Assembly (NCBI GenBank): GCA_964405455.1
Contig: CAYOOA010000055.1
Span: 1-14,639, forward strand
Source: CALESS01 sp964405455
GTDB taxonomy: Bacteria > Chloroflexota > Anaerolineae > Anaerolineales > Anaerolineaceae
Direction: 5' to 3'
DNA: 14,639 bases
The notes beneath the pieces were generated by a model, which was not told the origin of the DNA, ran no database searches, and was given only the letters and a program-made list of their open reading frames with translations. The position numbers were made by a program, and so were the translations under genes. Position 1 is the first letter of the stretch. Every line of letters starts with the position of its first letter. Of this stretch, positions 1 to 8,513 are shown piece after piece.

Positions 1-2
1 TT

Positions 3-1721
3 ATGCTGGAAAAACAATGGAAAATTGAGAGCCTCGAACATCCCATCCCGGAGGAGGTCGATCACGCCCTGGTTGAATACCCCCCGGTCATGCGCCAATT
101 GTTATACAACCGCGGCATCCAGGATGGAGACGCGGCTGAATTCTACCTGCATCCGACCGAAGCCAACTACCATGATCCTTTCCTGCTGAAGGATATGCAG
201 AAAGCGGTTGAGCGCATCCTGGCGGCAGTGGATAATGGGGAGAAGATCGCCATCTACGGGGATTACGATGTGGACGGCATCACGGCCACAGCCTTGCTGG
301 TGCAGGCGCTGCGAAAATTGGGGGCGGAGGTTGAACATTACATCCCGGACCGGCATACCGAAGGATATGGAATAAACAGCGAGGCGCTGCAAAAGCTGAT
401 GCTGGACGGGTATCGACTGGTGATATCTGTCGATTGCGGCATCCGCTCGGAAGCCGAAGCTGAATTTGCCATTCAAATCGGGTTGGATTTGATCATCACC
501 GATCATCATGAACCAGGCCCAAAGATTCCCGGGTGTTTTGCCGTCATCTGCCCGAAGCAGCTCGGGGATACCTATCCCTTCAAATACCTGGCCGGGGTAG
601 GGATCGCTTTCAAGCTGGTCCAGGCGCTTTACCAGGAACAGCCTCAACCGGAAGTTTCCATCGGCCTATGGTTGGACCTGGTTGCCCTGGGAACGGTGGC
701 TGATTTGGCACCGTTGGAGGATGAAAACCGGGCTATGGTTCGGCATGGTTTGAATGTGCTGACCCGCCGCCAACGCCAGGGTTTGCATTCTCTGCTGAGT
801 TCAGCCGGCGTGGAAGCCGGTCAACGAGTGAATACCTATCATATCGGCTTTCTGCTTGGACCGCGCTTGAATGCTGCCGGTCGGTTGCAAACAGCAGAGG
901 ACGCCTTTCAAATCCTGATGACGAATGATGTACAGGTGGCTGGCATGCTGGCCCAGCAATTGGGTGATCAAAATCGTGAACGCCAGGATGTGACCCAAAA
1001 AATCCAGCAGGAAGCTTTGGCAATGGTAACCGGGCAGGTGGACCTGGTGTTTGTGGCCAGCCCCAATTTTCAACTGGGAGTGGTTGGCCTGGCTGCCGGG
1101 CGTCTGGTGGAGGCTTTTTACCGTCCAGCCATTGTGGGCGCGATTGATGAGGAGAAGGGCAAAACCCGCGCATCCTGCCGCTCAATCCAGGAATTCAATA
1201 TCACCGAAGCCCTGGATGAGGTAAAAGACTTACTGGAGCATCACGGCGGACACGCCATGGCTGCCGGATTTACTGTACGTAATGAGAATTTGCCTGCCCT
1301 GCAAGAAAAATTACAGCAAATTGCAGCCGAGCGGCTGGCAGGCCGCGAACTGCTGCCCAGCCTGCGGGCGGATATGGAATTATCGTTATTCGAGGTAAAA
1401 CCCGAAATTATTGGTTTCCAGGATCAGATTGAACCCTGTGGAATTGGAAATCCGGCGATTCGGTTCGTCTCGCGCAACCTGATCGTCAAGCAGGCCCGAA
1501 AGATTGGCAAAGACGGGGGCCATCTCCGCCTGACGGTGACGGATGGAAAGGTGACTTATGACGCTGTAGCCTTCCGCCAGGCACACTGGGCGGATGCCAT
1601 GCCGGAACGGATTGATATTCTTTTCAGCCTGGAAATCAATCATTACCAGGGCCGGCAAACCCTGCAATTAAACATCCTGGATATCAAGCCGTCGGAAACT
1701 AATCCACAAAGCGATACTTAA
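3..1721 (+). CDS. recJ: Single-stranded-DNA-specific exonuclease RecJ
   Basis: RecJ degrades single-stranded DNA 5' to 3' in RecF-type recombination, mismatch repair and stalled-fork processing in the cytoplasm. The 572-residue length fits the family. The DHH phosphoesterase core is intact: DYDVDG at residues 87-92, VDCG with D144, DHH at 167-169, D234 in GTVADLAPL and NAAGR at 290-294. The DHHA1 domain follows with GGHAMAAG at 415-422, then a C-terminal OB-like domain. These Asp/His residues are the expected Mn/Mg ligands. The start is the ATG two bases from the window edge; the N-terminus looks natural, but no ribosome-binding site can be seen, so an earlier start cannot be excluded. The 3' end overlaps the convergent glycosyltransferase gene by 23 bases. 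Identification is firm. Confidence 0.96.
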   Translation: MLEKQWKIESLEHPIPEEVDHALVEYPPVMRQLLYNRGIQDGDAAEFYLHPTEANYHDPFLLKDMQKAVERILAAVDNGEKIAIYGDYDVDGITATALLVQALRKLGAEVEHYIPDRHTEGYGINSEALQKLMLDGYRLVISVDCGIRSEAEAEFAIQIGLDLIITDHHEPGPKIPGCFAVICPKQLGDTYPFKYLAGVGIAFKLVQALYQEQPQPEVSIGLWLDLVALGTVADLAPLEDENRAMVRHGLNVLTRRQRQGLHSLLSSAGVEAGQRVNTYHIGFLLGPRLNAAGRLQTAEDAFQILMTNDVQVAGMLAQQLGDQNRERQDVTQKIQQEALAMVTGQVDLVFVASPNFQLGVVGLAAGRLVEAFYRPAIVGAIDEEKGKTRASCRSIQEFNITEALDEVKDLLEHHGGHAMAAGFTVRNENLPALQEKLQQIAAERLAGRELLPSLRADMELSLFEVKPEIIGFQDQIEPCGIGNPAIRFVSRNLIVKQARKIGKDGGHLRLTVTDGKVTYDAVAFRQAHWADAMPERIDILFSLEINHYQGRQTLQLNILDIKPSETNPQSDT

Positions 1722-2382
1722 AAAGAGCCCAAACCGCCTCGAAGGCATCCCGCATCTTGATCTTTTTCCCCTCGGAGTAATCGCGCGGGTTGAAGGCGAT
1801 CGGCACCTCATAAATACGGATGTGCCGCTTTAAAATCTTGGCGGTGAATTCGGGTTCAAATTCAAAGCGGTGGGCATGCAGGGGGATATCCTTAATCATC
1901 TCGCGCCGGAAAACTTTATAGCCGGTTTCCATGTCGCTAAGAATGTTGTTGTACAGGATGTTGGTCAGGAAGGTCAGGATTTTGTTGGCGACCATATTCC
2001 AGAACAGGATCGGCCGGCGGGCAGCCCCCAGGAAGCGTGAGCCGTAGACGACATCCGCTATGCCCTCTTCCAGCGGTTTCAACAGGTTGGGATACTCCCG
2101 CGGGTTATATTCCAGGTCGGCATCCTGGATGATGACGATTTCTCCCGTGGCGGCCCGGATGCCTGTACGAACGGCGGCCCCTTTACCCTGGTTTTTCTCG
2201 TGCAGAATGACCCGGATACCGTCCCGGCCGTTCATATCGGCCAGGAGATCGCGCGTACCATCTTTGGAGCCATCATCTACTATAACCAGTTCGGATACCA
2301 AACCGGTGGCCAACACGCGGCGGACGATCTCCTGGATGGTTTTTGCTTCGTTGTACACCGGCATAACGACTGAAATAATCAT
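1699..2382 (-). CDS. Family 2 glycosyltransferase, DPM1/polyprenyl-phosphate type
   Basis: This 227-residue GT-A enzyme probably transfers a sugar from a nucleotide sugar, most likely to polyprenyl phosphate at the inner membrane face, for later glycan or glycoprotein assembly. Visible motifs are the N-terminal strand MIISVVMPVYNE, VDDGS at 35-39 and the metal-binding QDADLEY at 86-92. Also present are YGSRFLG near 113-119, DMETGYKVFRR at 150-160 and the DPM1-like tail DYSEGKK at 201-207. There is no C-terminal membrane domain, unlike GtrB/ArnC-type relatives. The ATG at 2382 is chosen because the protein begins directly at the conserved first strand. A longer frame to 2490 would add 36 unrelated residues and run through the opposing promoter. 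The sugar and acceptor cannot be told from sequence. Confidence 0.9.
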   Translation of the reverse strand: MIISVVMPVYNEAKTIQEIVRRVLATGLVSELVIVDDGSKDGTRDLLADMNGRDGIRVILHEKNQGKGAAVRTGIRAATGEIVIIQDADLEYNPREYPNLLKPLEEGIADVVYGSRFLGAARRPILFWNMVANKILTFLTNILYNNILSDMETGYKVFRREMIKDIPLHAHRFEFEPEFTAKILKRHIRIYEVPIAFNPRDYSEGKKIKMRDAFEAVWALFKYRFVD

Positions 2383-2389
2383 GTTCCCG

Positions 2390-2395
2390 ATTATA
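2390..2395 (-). promoter_or_regulatory. -10 box for the glycosyltransferase, probably leaderless
   Basis: A perfect TATAAT on the minus strand ends 7 bases before the glycosyltransferase ATG (2382), so transcription would begin at or next to the start codon. No Shine-Dalgarno sequence precedes that ATG. A leaderless mRNA is therefore inferred. No convincing -35 box was found. Confidence 0.5.
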
Positions 2396-2420
2396 ACTGA
2401 ATTATTAAAATTTCCGGACA

Positions 2421-2429
2421 TGCTATAAT
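2421..2429 (+). promoter_or_regulatory. Extended -10 promoter of the AAA/GDPD/PLP/GH3 operon
   Basis: TGCTATAAT is a consensus extended -10 element 41 bases before the ATG at 2470. Transcription would start near 2436, giving a leader of about 35 bases. That leader contains a strong GGAGGGA ribosome site at 2458-2464, 5 bases before the start codon. The -35 region (around 2401, ATTATT) is poor, as is usual for extended -10 promoters. The element is divergent from the glycosyltransferase -10 box, only about 30 bases away. Confidence 0.6.
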
Positions 2430-2469
2430 AAAACAGTTCCAAACCCAATGATGGAATGGAGGGAAGATC

Positions 2470-3819
2470 ATGCCCCAACAGCCGTCCCACCCAGCGCCGA
2501 ATGAACCATCTGCGCCAGCGCCCGCGCAGCGATTATACGTACCGCCGCCTATCAATAAAATCGAAGAGACCGGCCTTTCCCTGCTCTGGTTGCAGGACCT
2601 TGTGCTCAAGGTAATGTATTACCAGGGCTACATGACCGGATTTAAGATTGCTGAAGAGATCGCCCTGCCTTTCTCGGGGGTGGTGGACCAGATTTGCTCC
2701 TCGCTTAAAACTGAAAAGTTAATCGAAGTTCGTTCGTCGCAGATGGGAGTGGGAGAAGGTGCCTACCAGTATTCCATCACCGGAGCCGGCATTGCCCGCG
2801 CCCGCGAAGCCCTGGAGCGCAGCCAATATGCCGGCCCCGCGCCAGTGCCCGTGCAGGTGTATAACGAAGCCATTCGCCGCCAGAGCCGGGCACGCGTCCA
2901 GGTGACCGCCCGAATCATGCGCCAGGTATTGAGCGGGTTGGTACTTTCAGAAAAAACCTTCCACCGCCTGGGGCCGGCAGTCAATTCCGGCCAGTCCATT
3001 TTCATCTACGGCCCGCCCGGGAACGGCAAGACCAGTGTAGCCCGCGCCATGGGAACCATGATTGGCAACCAGCCTTTGTTCATTCCATATGCCATCTTTG
3101 TGGATGGACAGGTCATCAAGCTGTATGACTCAGTGAACCATACGCTCTCCGGGGAAGAGGACACCACTGCATCCGGCACCGGCGCGCTGCGCTCCGGCAA
3201 CCGGCGGGATCCCCGCTGGGTGCGCATCAAGCGGCCGTTCATTGTCACCGGTGGTGAACTGACCATGGCCGGGCTGGACCTGGTATTTGATGATGTCCAC
3301 CGTTATTACGAAGCGCCCTTCCAGCTTAAGGCCAATGGCGGCATCCTGTTGATCGATGACTTTGGCCGCCAGCAAGTCCGCCCGCGCGACCTGCTGAACC
3401 GTTGGATTGTCCCGCTGGAAAATCGCATTGATTACCTGACGCTGCATACCGGGCGCAAGATGGAAGTGCCTTTTGACGTGCTGGTTATTTTCTCAACCAA
3501 CCTGCCGCCCAAGGACCTGGTGGATGAAGCCTTCCTGCGCCGCCTGCGCCACAAGATCGAGGTCGGCGATCCAAATTACGACGAATATCGAGAAATCTTC
3601 CGCCGGGTGGCCGAAGCCAAGGGTGTCAAGTTCAGCGACCAGGGTTTGGCTTACCTGCTGCAAGAATGGTACATCAAGCGCAACCGCAAACTGCGTGCCT
3701 CACATCCGCGCGACCTGTGCGACCAGATCCTGGATATTGCCCATTACGAGGGCGTTGAAGCGATCATGTCGAAGGAATTGCTGGACCAGGCGGCAGAAGC
3801 CTATTTTGTGGAGCTATGA
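2470..3819 (+). CDS. AAA+ ATPase with N-terminal winged-helix-like domain
   Basis: A 449-residue cytoplasmic ATPase. It opens with a Pro/Ala-rich tail of about 30 residues, then a helical, winged-helix-like segment (about 40-115). The AAA+ module follows: Walker A GPPGNGKT at 181-188, Walker B ILLIDDFG at 292-299 (D296, D297), sensor 1 STN at 342-344 and a candidate arginine finger at R357/R358 in FLRRLRHK. The stretch between Walker A and Walker B is about 100 residues, longer than in most AAA+ proteins. It contains a conserved-looking YYEAPFQLKANGG just before Walker B. The target is unknown; a chaperone-like or remodelling role is only a guess. It is first in a four-gene operon with a strong ribosome site. 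Its TGA overlaps the next ATG in an ATGA. The ATPase call is firm, the biological role is not. Confidence 0.9.
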   Translation: MPQQPSHPAPNEPSAPAPAQRLYVPPPINKIEETGLSLLWLQDLVLKVMYYQGYMTGFKIAEEIALPFSGVVDQICSSLKTEKLIEVRSSQMGVGEGAYQYSITGAGIARAREALERSQYAGPAPVPVQVYNEAIRRQSRARVQVTARIMRQVLSGLVLSEKTFHRLGPAVNSGQSIFIYGPPGNGKTSVARAMGTMIGNQPLFIPYAIFVDGQVIKLYDSVNHTLSGEEDTTASGTGALRSGNRRDPRWVRIKRPFIVTGGELTMAGLDLVFDDVHRYYEAPFQLKANGGILLIDDFGRQQVRPRDLLNRWIVPLENRIDYLTLHTGRKMEVPFDVLVIFSTNLPPKDLVDEAFLRRLRHKIEVGDPNYDEYREIFRRVAEAKGVKFSDQGLAYLLQEWYIKRNRKLRASHPRDLCDQILDIAHYEGVEAIMSKELLDQAAEAYFVEL

Positions 3820-4571
3820 ACCGCTTCTTCTCTCTTCCGCGCCCGGTCATTTTTGCACATCGCGGGGCATCTGCCCACGCGCCTGAAAACACACTGGCAT
3901 CGTTCCAACTGGCCCTGGAGCAGGGAGCGGATGGAATTGAGCTGGATGCCAAGTGCACTGCGGATGGCGAGGTGGTTGTCATGCATGATGCCTCCCTGCT
4001 GCGTACTACCGGTGCAAGCGGAAAAGTCTGGGAGCATACCCTGGCAGAGATCAAGCAACTGGATGCCGGCAAATGGAAAGGGGCTGAATTTACCGGCGAG
4101 GGGGTTCCCACCCTGCGGGATGTGTTTACAGCCCTCGGTGGTAAGCTGATTATTAATGTCGAGTTGACCAATTACGGCCACTCAAACGACGGCCTGGTTG
4201 AAAAAGTCCTTGCCCTGGCGGCTGAATTCAAATTGGAGGACAGTATTTTATTGTCGTCCTTTACCCCGCAGAACATCCGCCGCGCCCTGGAAATCAATCC
4301 GCAAATCCCGGCTGCCCTGCTGGCCTTACGCGGGCTACCGGGTGCTTTCTCCCGATCAAAGTGGATGGTAACAACTTCACCCCTAGGATTGCATCCGTAC
4401 TACACGGACGTCACACCGCACCTGGTGCAGGCGGAGAAAGCTCGCGGACGTTTCATCAATGTCTGGACGGTCAACGATCCCGGAGAAATCCGCCGGTTAA
4501 GAGACCTGGGTGTGGACGGGCTCTTTACCGATGACCCGCTCCTGGCGCGCCGGGTGCTGGAGGGTGGATGA
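3816..4571 (+). CDS. Glycerophosphodiester phosphodiesterase
   Basis: Predicted to hydrolyse glycerophosphodiesters from phospholipid breakdown to an alcohol and glycerol 3-phosphate. The 251-residue TIM barrel has the family signature: HRG at 15-17, PENT at 23-26, the metal ligands E42 and D44 in GIELDAK, the second catalytic histidine in MHD (H57), and E116 in NVELTN. The C-terminal NVWTVNDPGEIRRLRDLGVDGLFTDDP is typical of the barrel end. No signal peptide is present, so it is expected to be cytoplasmic. It starts inside the AAA stop codon (ATGA at 3816-3819), with GGAG just upstream, and ends in another ATGA with the next gene. Substrate range is unknown. The name ugpQ would be only a superfamily guess and is left out. 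Confidence 0.93.
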   Translation: MNRFFSLPRPVIFAHRGASAHAPENTLASFQLALEQGADGIELDAKCTADGEVVVMHDASLLRTTGASGKVWEHTLAEIKQLDAGKWKGAEFTGEGVPTLRDVFTALGGKLIINVELTNYGHSNDGLVEKVLALAAEFKLEDSILLSSFTPQNIRRALEINPQIPAALLALRGLPGAFSRSKWMVTTSPLGLHPYYTDVTPHLVQAEKARGRFINVWTVNDPGEIRRLRDLGVDGLFTDDPLLARRVLEGG

Positions 4572-5524
4572 TCCCGCAGGAATGGCTGGATCAGGCATAC
4601 GAGCGCCTGAGGAAACAGGTGGAGCGGACTCCGATGACGGAGGATGCTGACCTGGGCCTGTACTTGAAGTGGGAGAACAGGCAGATCACCGGTTCGTTCA
4701 AACTGCGCGGCGCTTTGAATAAAGTGGAGACCCTCCTGGAGGATGAACGCCAGGCCGGGCTGGTGTGTGCCTCGGCCGGTAATCACGGGCAGGGAGTGGC
4801 GTTGGCCGCCAGGCGGCACGGAACCCGGGCGATTGTGTTTGCATCTGACCATGCCATTCCAACCAAGATTCAAGCCATGCAGGCCCTTGGCGCAGAAGTG
4901 CGTAAGGTGGCCGGTGGATATGCAGAAGCCGAAGCGGCCGGCATCGCTTTTGCCCGCTCATCCGGTATGACCTGGATCTCCCCCTATAATGATGTCCAGG
5001 TGATTTGCGGACAATCCACCCTGGGGCGTGAATTATTGGAGCAACTCGAAGGTCGTTCCATCCAGGCGGTGTATATTCCGGCCGGGGGCGGTGGACTGGC
5101 AGCCGGGGTGGGAGAAGTGCTTCGCCAGCGAGCGCCTGGCGTTAGGGTGATCGCAGTGCAATCCGAAGCATCCGCCTATTTACACCACCTGTATTACCAC
5201 GGCAGCCAGGCGGACGTGATTGAATCTGACAGCCTGGCAGATGGTCTTTCCGGGGCGGTGGAAGACGGCGCTATAACCATTCCGCTGATACGGAATAATG
5301 TGGACGAATTCCTGCTGGTCAGCGAGGAAGAGATTGGTCGGGCAATTGCCTTTGCCTGGCGGAGATACGGCGAGAAAATCGAAGGGTCGGCAGCGGTAGT
5401 CCTGGCGGCCGCCCGAAAGCGCCATCCGCAAGACAGGCTGGCTGCCGTAATCTTGAGCGGCGGAAATATCCAGGCGGAGGTTCATGCAGCCTTGCTTGAA
5501 CGATATCCGCAGGAGGGTGAATGA
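4568..5524 (+). CDS. Threonine/serine dehydratase-type PLP enzyme (no ACT domain)
   Basis: A fold-type II PLP enzyme of 318 residues, expected to deaminate L-threonine or L-serine to the 2-oxo acid and ammonia. PLP would bind K45 in the motif GSFKLRGA (42-49). The cofactor and substrate loops SAGNHGQG (69-76), PAGGGGL (171-177) and ILSGGN near the C-terminus are all present. The protein stops after the catalytic domain, so it lacks the ACT-like regulatory domain of biosynthetic IlvA and resembles catabolic TdcB or serine racemase-like members. RTPMT replaces the more usual RTPL near residue 20. It begins in an ATGA overlap with a GGAGG ribosome site and ends in another. Threonine dehydratase, hydroxyaspartate ammonia-lyase and serine racemase cannot be separated by eye. 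Confidence 0.88.
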   Translation: MIPQEWLDQAYERLRKQVERTPMTEDADLGLYLKWENRQITGSFKLRGALNKVETLLEDERQAGLVCASAGNHGQGVALAARRHGTRAIVFASDHAIPTKIQAMQALGAEVRKVAGGYAEAEAAGIAFARSSGMTWISPYNDVQVICGQSTLGRELLEQLEGRSIQAVYIPAGGGGLAAGVGEVLRQRAPGVRVIAVQSEASAYLHHLYYHGSQADVIESDSLADGLSGAVEDGAITIPLIRNNVDEFLLVSEEEIGRAIAFAWRRYGEKIEGSAAVVLAAARKRHPQDRLAAVILSGGNIQAEVHAALLERYPQEGE

Positions 5525-8513
5525 AGCGGATCCTCCATGTCTTGATGATCCTGGCCATACTGCTTGGATTGCCCGGTGCAGCCAGACAGGTTTGGGCACA
5601 AACCGGTTCGGATCCACTCGTCCAGGCCCAGGCAGCCTTGAGCAGCATGACCCCGGAGGAACGCGTCGGGCAATTATTCCTCATTTCATTCGATGGTTCA
5701 GAGATTCGGGCGGATGACCCGATCGTCAAACTCATCCAGAAATACTACATCGGTGGCGTGGTGCTATCCGAGGCGCGCAACAATTTCACCGGCCCGGAAG
5801 GAACCCTTGAAAAAGCGTATGCCTTAACCAGCCAACTGCAAAATCTATCCTATGAAACCTCCCTGACCGTTCATTACACGTCCTCTTCGGCTGCTTTTTT
5901 CCCGACCTATGTTCCACTCTTTATCGCTATTTCCCAGGAGGGAGATCTTTCCCCGTACGACCAGATCATCAACGGCTTGACTCCTCTGCCGAATGAGATG
6001 GCAATAGGAGCCACCTGGAAGACCGACCTGGCAAAGCAAGTTGGCAGTGTGATGGGCAAGGAGCTCTCTTCTCTGGGCTTTAACATGCTGCTGGGACCTT
6101 CCCTGGATGTGCTGGACGTCCTGCATACCGAGGGCAGTGAAGACCTGGGTACACGCACTTTTGGCGGCGATCCTTTCTGGGTTTCCAGGATGGGAACTGC
6201 CTACATCGAAGGATTACACACCGGCAGTAATAACCACCTGGCTGTGATCGCCAAACATTTCCCCGGCCGGGGCAGTTCGGATCGTGCCCCGGAGGACGAG
6301 GTGGCCACGGTTCGAAAAACCCTGGCCCAAATGCAGCAAGTGGAGCTTGTGCCGTTCTTTGCTGCCACCAAGGGTGGGGTGGAAAGTCAACAGACGACGG
6401 ACGGCCTGCTTGTTTCGCATATCCGCTACCAGTTCCAGGGTAATATCCGCCAGGTTACCCGGCCGGTCAGTTTTGAACGCACCGCGCTGGATCAACTGCT
6501 TGCGCTTGAACCGTTGGCTACATGGCGTTCGAGTGGGGGGGTGGTGGTTTCAGACGACCTGGGCAGCCCGGCCGTACGCAAGTTTTATGATCCCACCCTG
6601 CGTACATTTGATAGTCGGACAGTGGCCCGAAATGCCTTCCTGGCTGGAAACGACCTTCTTTATATCAACAACTTCCTTTCCACGGGCGATCCGGATGAAC
6701 TGACCAGCATTACCCGCACCCTGGAATCGTTTGCCCAGAAATACCGCGAGGATGATGCTTTTGCCACACAGGTGGATGNNNNNNNNNNNNNNNNNNNNNN
6801 NNNNNNNNNNNNNNNNNNNNNNNNNNNNNNNNNNNNNNNNNNNNNNNNNNNNNNNNNNNNNNNNNNNNNNNNNNNNNNGAATCGTTTGCCCAGAAATACC
6901 GCGAGGATGATGCTTTTGCCACACAGGTGGATGCCTCGGTGTTGCGCTTGTTGACTCTAAAATACCGACTGTATCCACAATTCAACCTGGGTGAGATTGT
7001 ACCGGAACCAGCCGGTCTCACCCAGATCGGAAGCTCCCAGGCCGTTTCTTTTGAAGTCGCCCGCCAGGCGGTGACCCTGATCAGCCCGGCAGCAGCGGAT
7101 TTGAGCGCCATTTTACCCCGCCCCCCGGATTATACAGAGCGGATCGTTTTTCTGACCGATGCCATGGAAAGCCAGGCTTGCACAACCTGCCAGGTTCAGC
7201 CGATTCTATCCCTGGATGCTTTACAAAACGTTGTCTTCAGGCTTTATGGGCCGCGTGCGGGTGGATTGGTCCAGCAGAACCGGCTTTCGTCTTATTCGTT
7301 CGGCGAATTAACCCGCTTGTTAAATCAAAATGCCGAAGTCAATCCGCAATTGGAATTGGATTTACAGGCAGCGGATTGGATTGTCTTCAGCACCCTGGGT
7401 AATAGTACAGACCGGCCTGAATCGCAGGCATTGAAACGGTTTCTCACGGAGAAGCCGGACCTATATCGCAATAAAAAAGTCATCGTCATGGCATTCAATG
7501 CACCGTACTACCTGGACGCAACAGACATATCAAAGGTGACCGCTGTGTACGGGTTGTACAGCAAATCCTCAGCTTTTGTAGAAATTGCCGCCCGCCTGCT
7601 GTTCCAGGAAATTGTACCCACTGGCGGACTGCCTGTTTCTGTACCTGGGATTGGCTATGACGTATCTGTAGCCACCTCGCCGGACCCTGCCCAGGTGATT
7701 TCCATCCTGCTGGATTTACCGGTTGAAGCGGTACCAACTCCCACGCCAGCAGCCGGCACGAAGCCGACGCTTACGCCGGTCCCAACCCCGGTGCCATTGT
7801 TCAAGGTAGGGGATATTCTCCCATTACGGACGGGGATCATTTTGGATCATAATCGTAACCTGGTGCCGGATGGTACCGTGGTGCGGTTTGTTTTCACGAC
7901 GGGCGGCGCTGAAGGCGGTACCACGCAGTATGTTGAAGCAATCACAACCGACGGTGTGGCGCGAGCTTCATTTAAAATACAAATTGCCGGACTGCTAGAA
8001 ATCCGGGTCTTCAGCGAGCCTGCGGAACGCTCTGAAGTATTGCAGTTGGACGTTTCTGCCGGCCAGGCTGCCGCCATCACACAGATTGTTCCAACAGAGG
8101 TGGCCACGGAAACACCCACGCCCACTCTGACTATTTCACCTACACCGACTGCAACGCCCACGGTCGAACCCGTATCAGCCGGTAATGGTAGATTGGGTGG
8201 TTGGTTATTGAGTATTCTGGCCATCCTGGTCGTGGCTGGAGTAGCATATTGGATCGGGATGCGCCGGATTTCCATCCGCTGGGGGGTGCGCTGGAGTTTG
8301 CTGGCAGTTTGCGGAGGGTTTGCAGCCTATATTTACATTGTTGCCGGGCTGCCGGGTGGTCCGAGAATTATTGAAACAAGCGGCGTAAAAGGGATTACTT
8401 TGACGGCCCTGTTGGGAGCGGTACTGGGTTGGCTGGGTGGCTGTATCTGGCAACTCTGGCTGCGCAATCGTGCCCGGGCGGTGGCCAATCGGCGGATTAA
8501 CGAACCAAAGTAA
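5521..8513 (+). CDS. Secreted, membrane-anchored GH3-like (NagZ-related) protein, interrupted by an assembly gap
   Basis: One gene split by 100 Ns at 6779-6878. Deleting the Ns and one of the two flanking 55-base copies gives 2838 bases in frame, or 945 residues. Order: signal peptide (1-26, ending VWAQ); GH3 N-terminal barrel with MTPEERVGQLFLISF near 40-55, KHFPGRG at 245-251 and VSDDL at 343-347 holding the expected nucleophile Asp; a second alpha/beta domain; a Pro/Thr linker near 687-705; an Ig-like beta domain (about 708-800); a second Thr/Pro linker (about 805-835); and three hydrophobic helices (about 842-863, 872-893, 906-929). NagZ enzymes carry D-S-H after KHFPGHG; here the aligned residues are A-P-E, so activity is uncertain. 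It is the last gene of the operon (AGGAGG ribosome site, ATGA overlap), and its end overlaps the convergent kinase by 17 bases. Confidence 0.9.
6724..6778 (+). repeat. 55-base copy left of gap 1
   Basis: These 55 bases (beginning GAATCGTTTGCC, ending GGTGGATG) are identical to 6879-6933 on the other side of the N block. The pair looks like an unmerged contig overlap rather than a biological duplication. Reading on from this copy straight into 6934 keeps the GH3-like frame open. Confidence 0.9.
6779..6878. other. Assembly gap 1 (100 N), probably spurious
   Basis: Exactly 100 Ns, the usual placeholder for unknown length, bracketed by two identical 55-base copies. The join is in frame when the Ns and one copy are removed, so probably no sequence is missing here. 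Confidence 0.95.
6879..6933 (+). repeat. 55-base copy right of gap 1
   Basis: Identical to 6724-6778. Translation continuing through the gap from the left in the printed coordinates enters this copy in the wrong frame and stops at about 6954. That premature end is an artefact of the gap length. Confidence 0.9.

Noticed and set aside
102..647. 181-codon open frame on - opposite recJ
   Set aside because: Overlaps the catalytic motifs of RecJ in antisense and shows no recognisable domain.
6724..6933. A true tandem 55-base repeat
   Set aside because: The copies are exact, sit precisely at both edges of a 100-N placeholder, and break the frame unless merged.
7734..7800. Repeat array or CRISPR-like signal in the Pro/Thr-coding region
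   Set aside because: The short ACNCC periodicity comes from the Thr-Pro linker of the surface protein; there are no spaced identical repeats.
6927..8513. A separate gene starting at the ATG at 6927
   Set aside because: The ATG lies within the duplicated 55 bases beside the gap and has no ribosome site. Collapsing the duplication makes it an internal part of the GH3-like gene.
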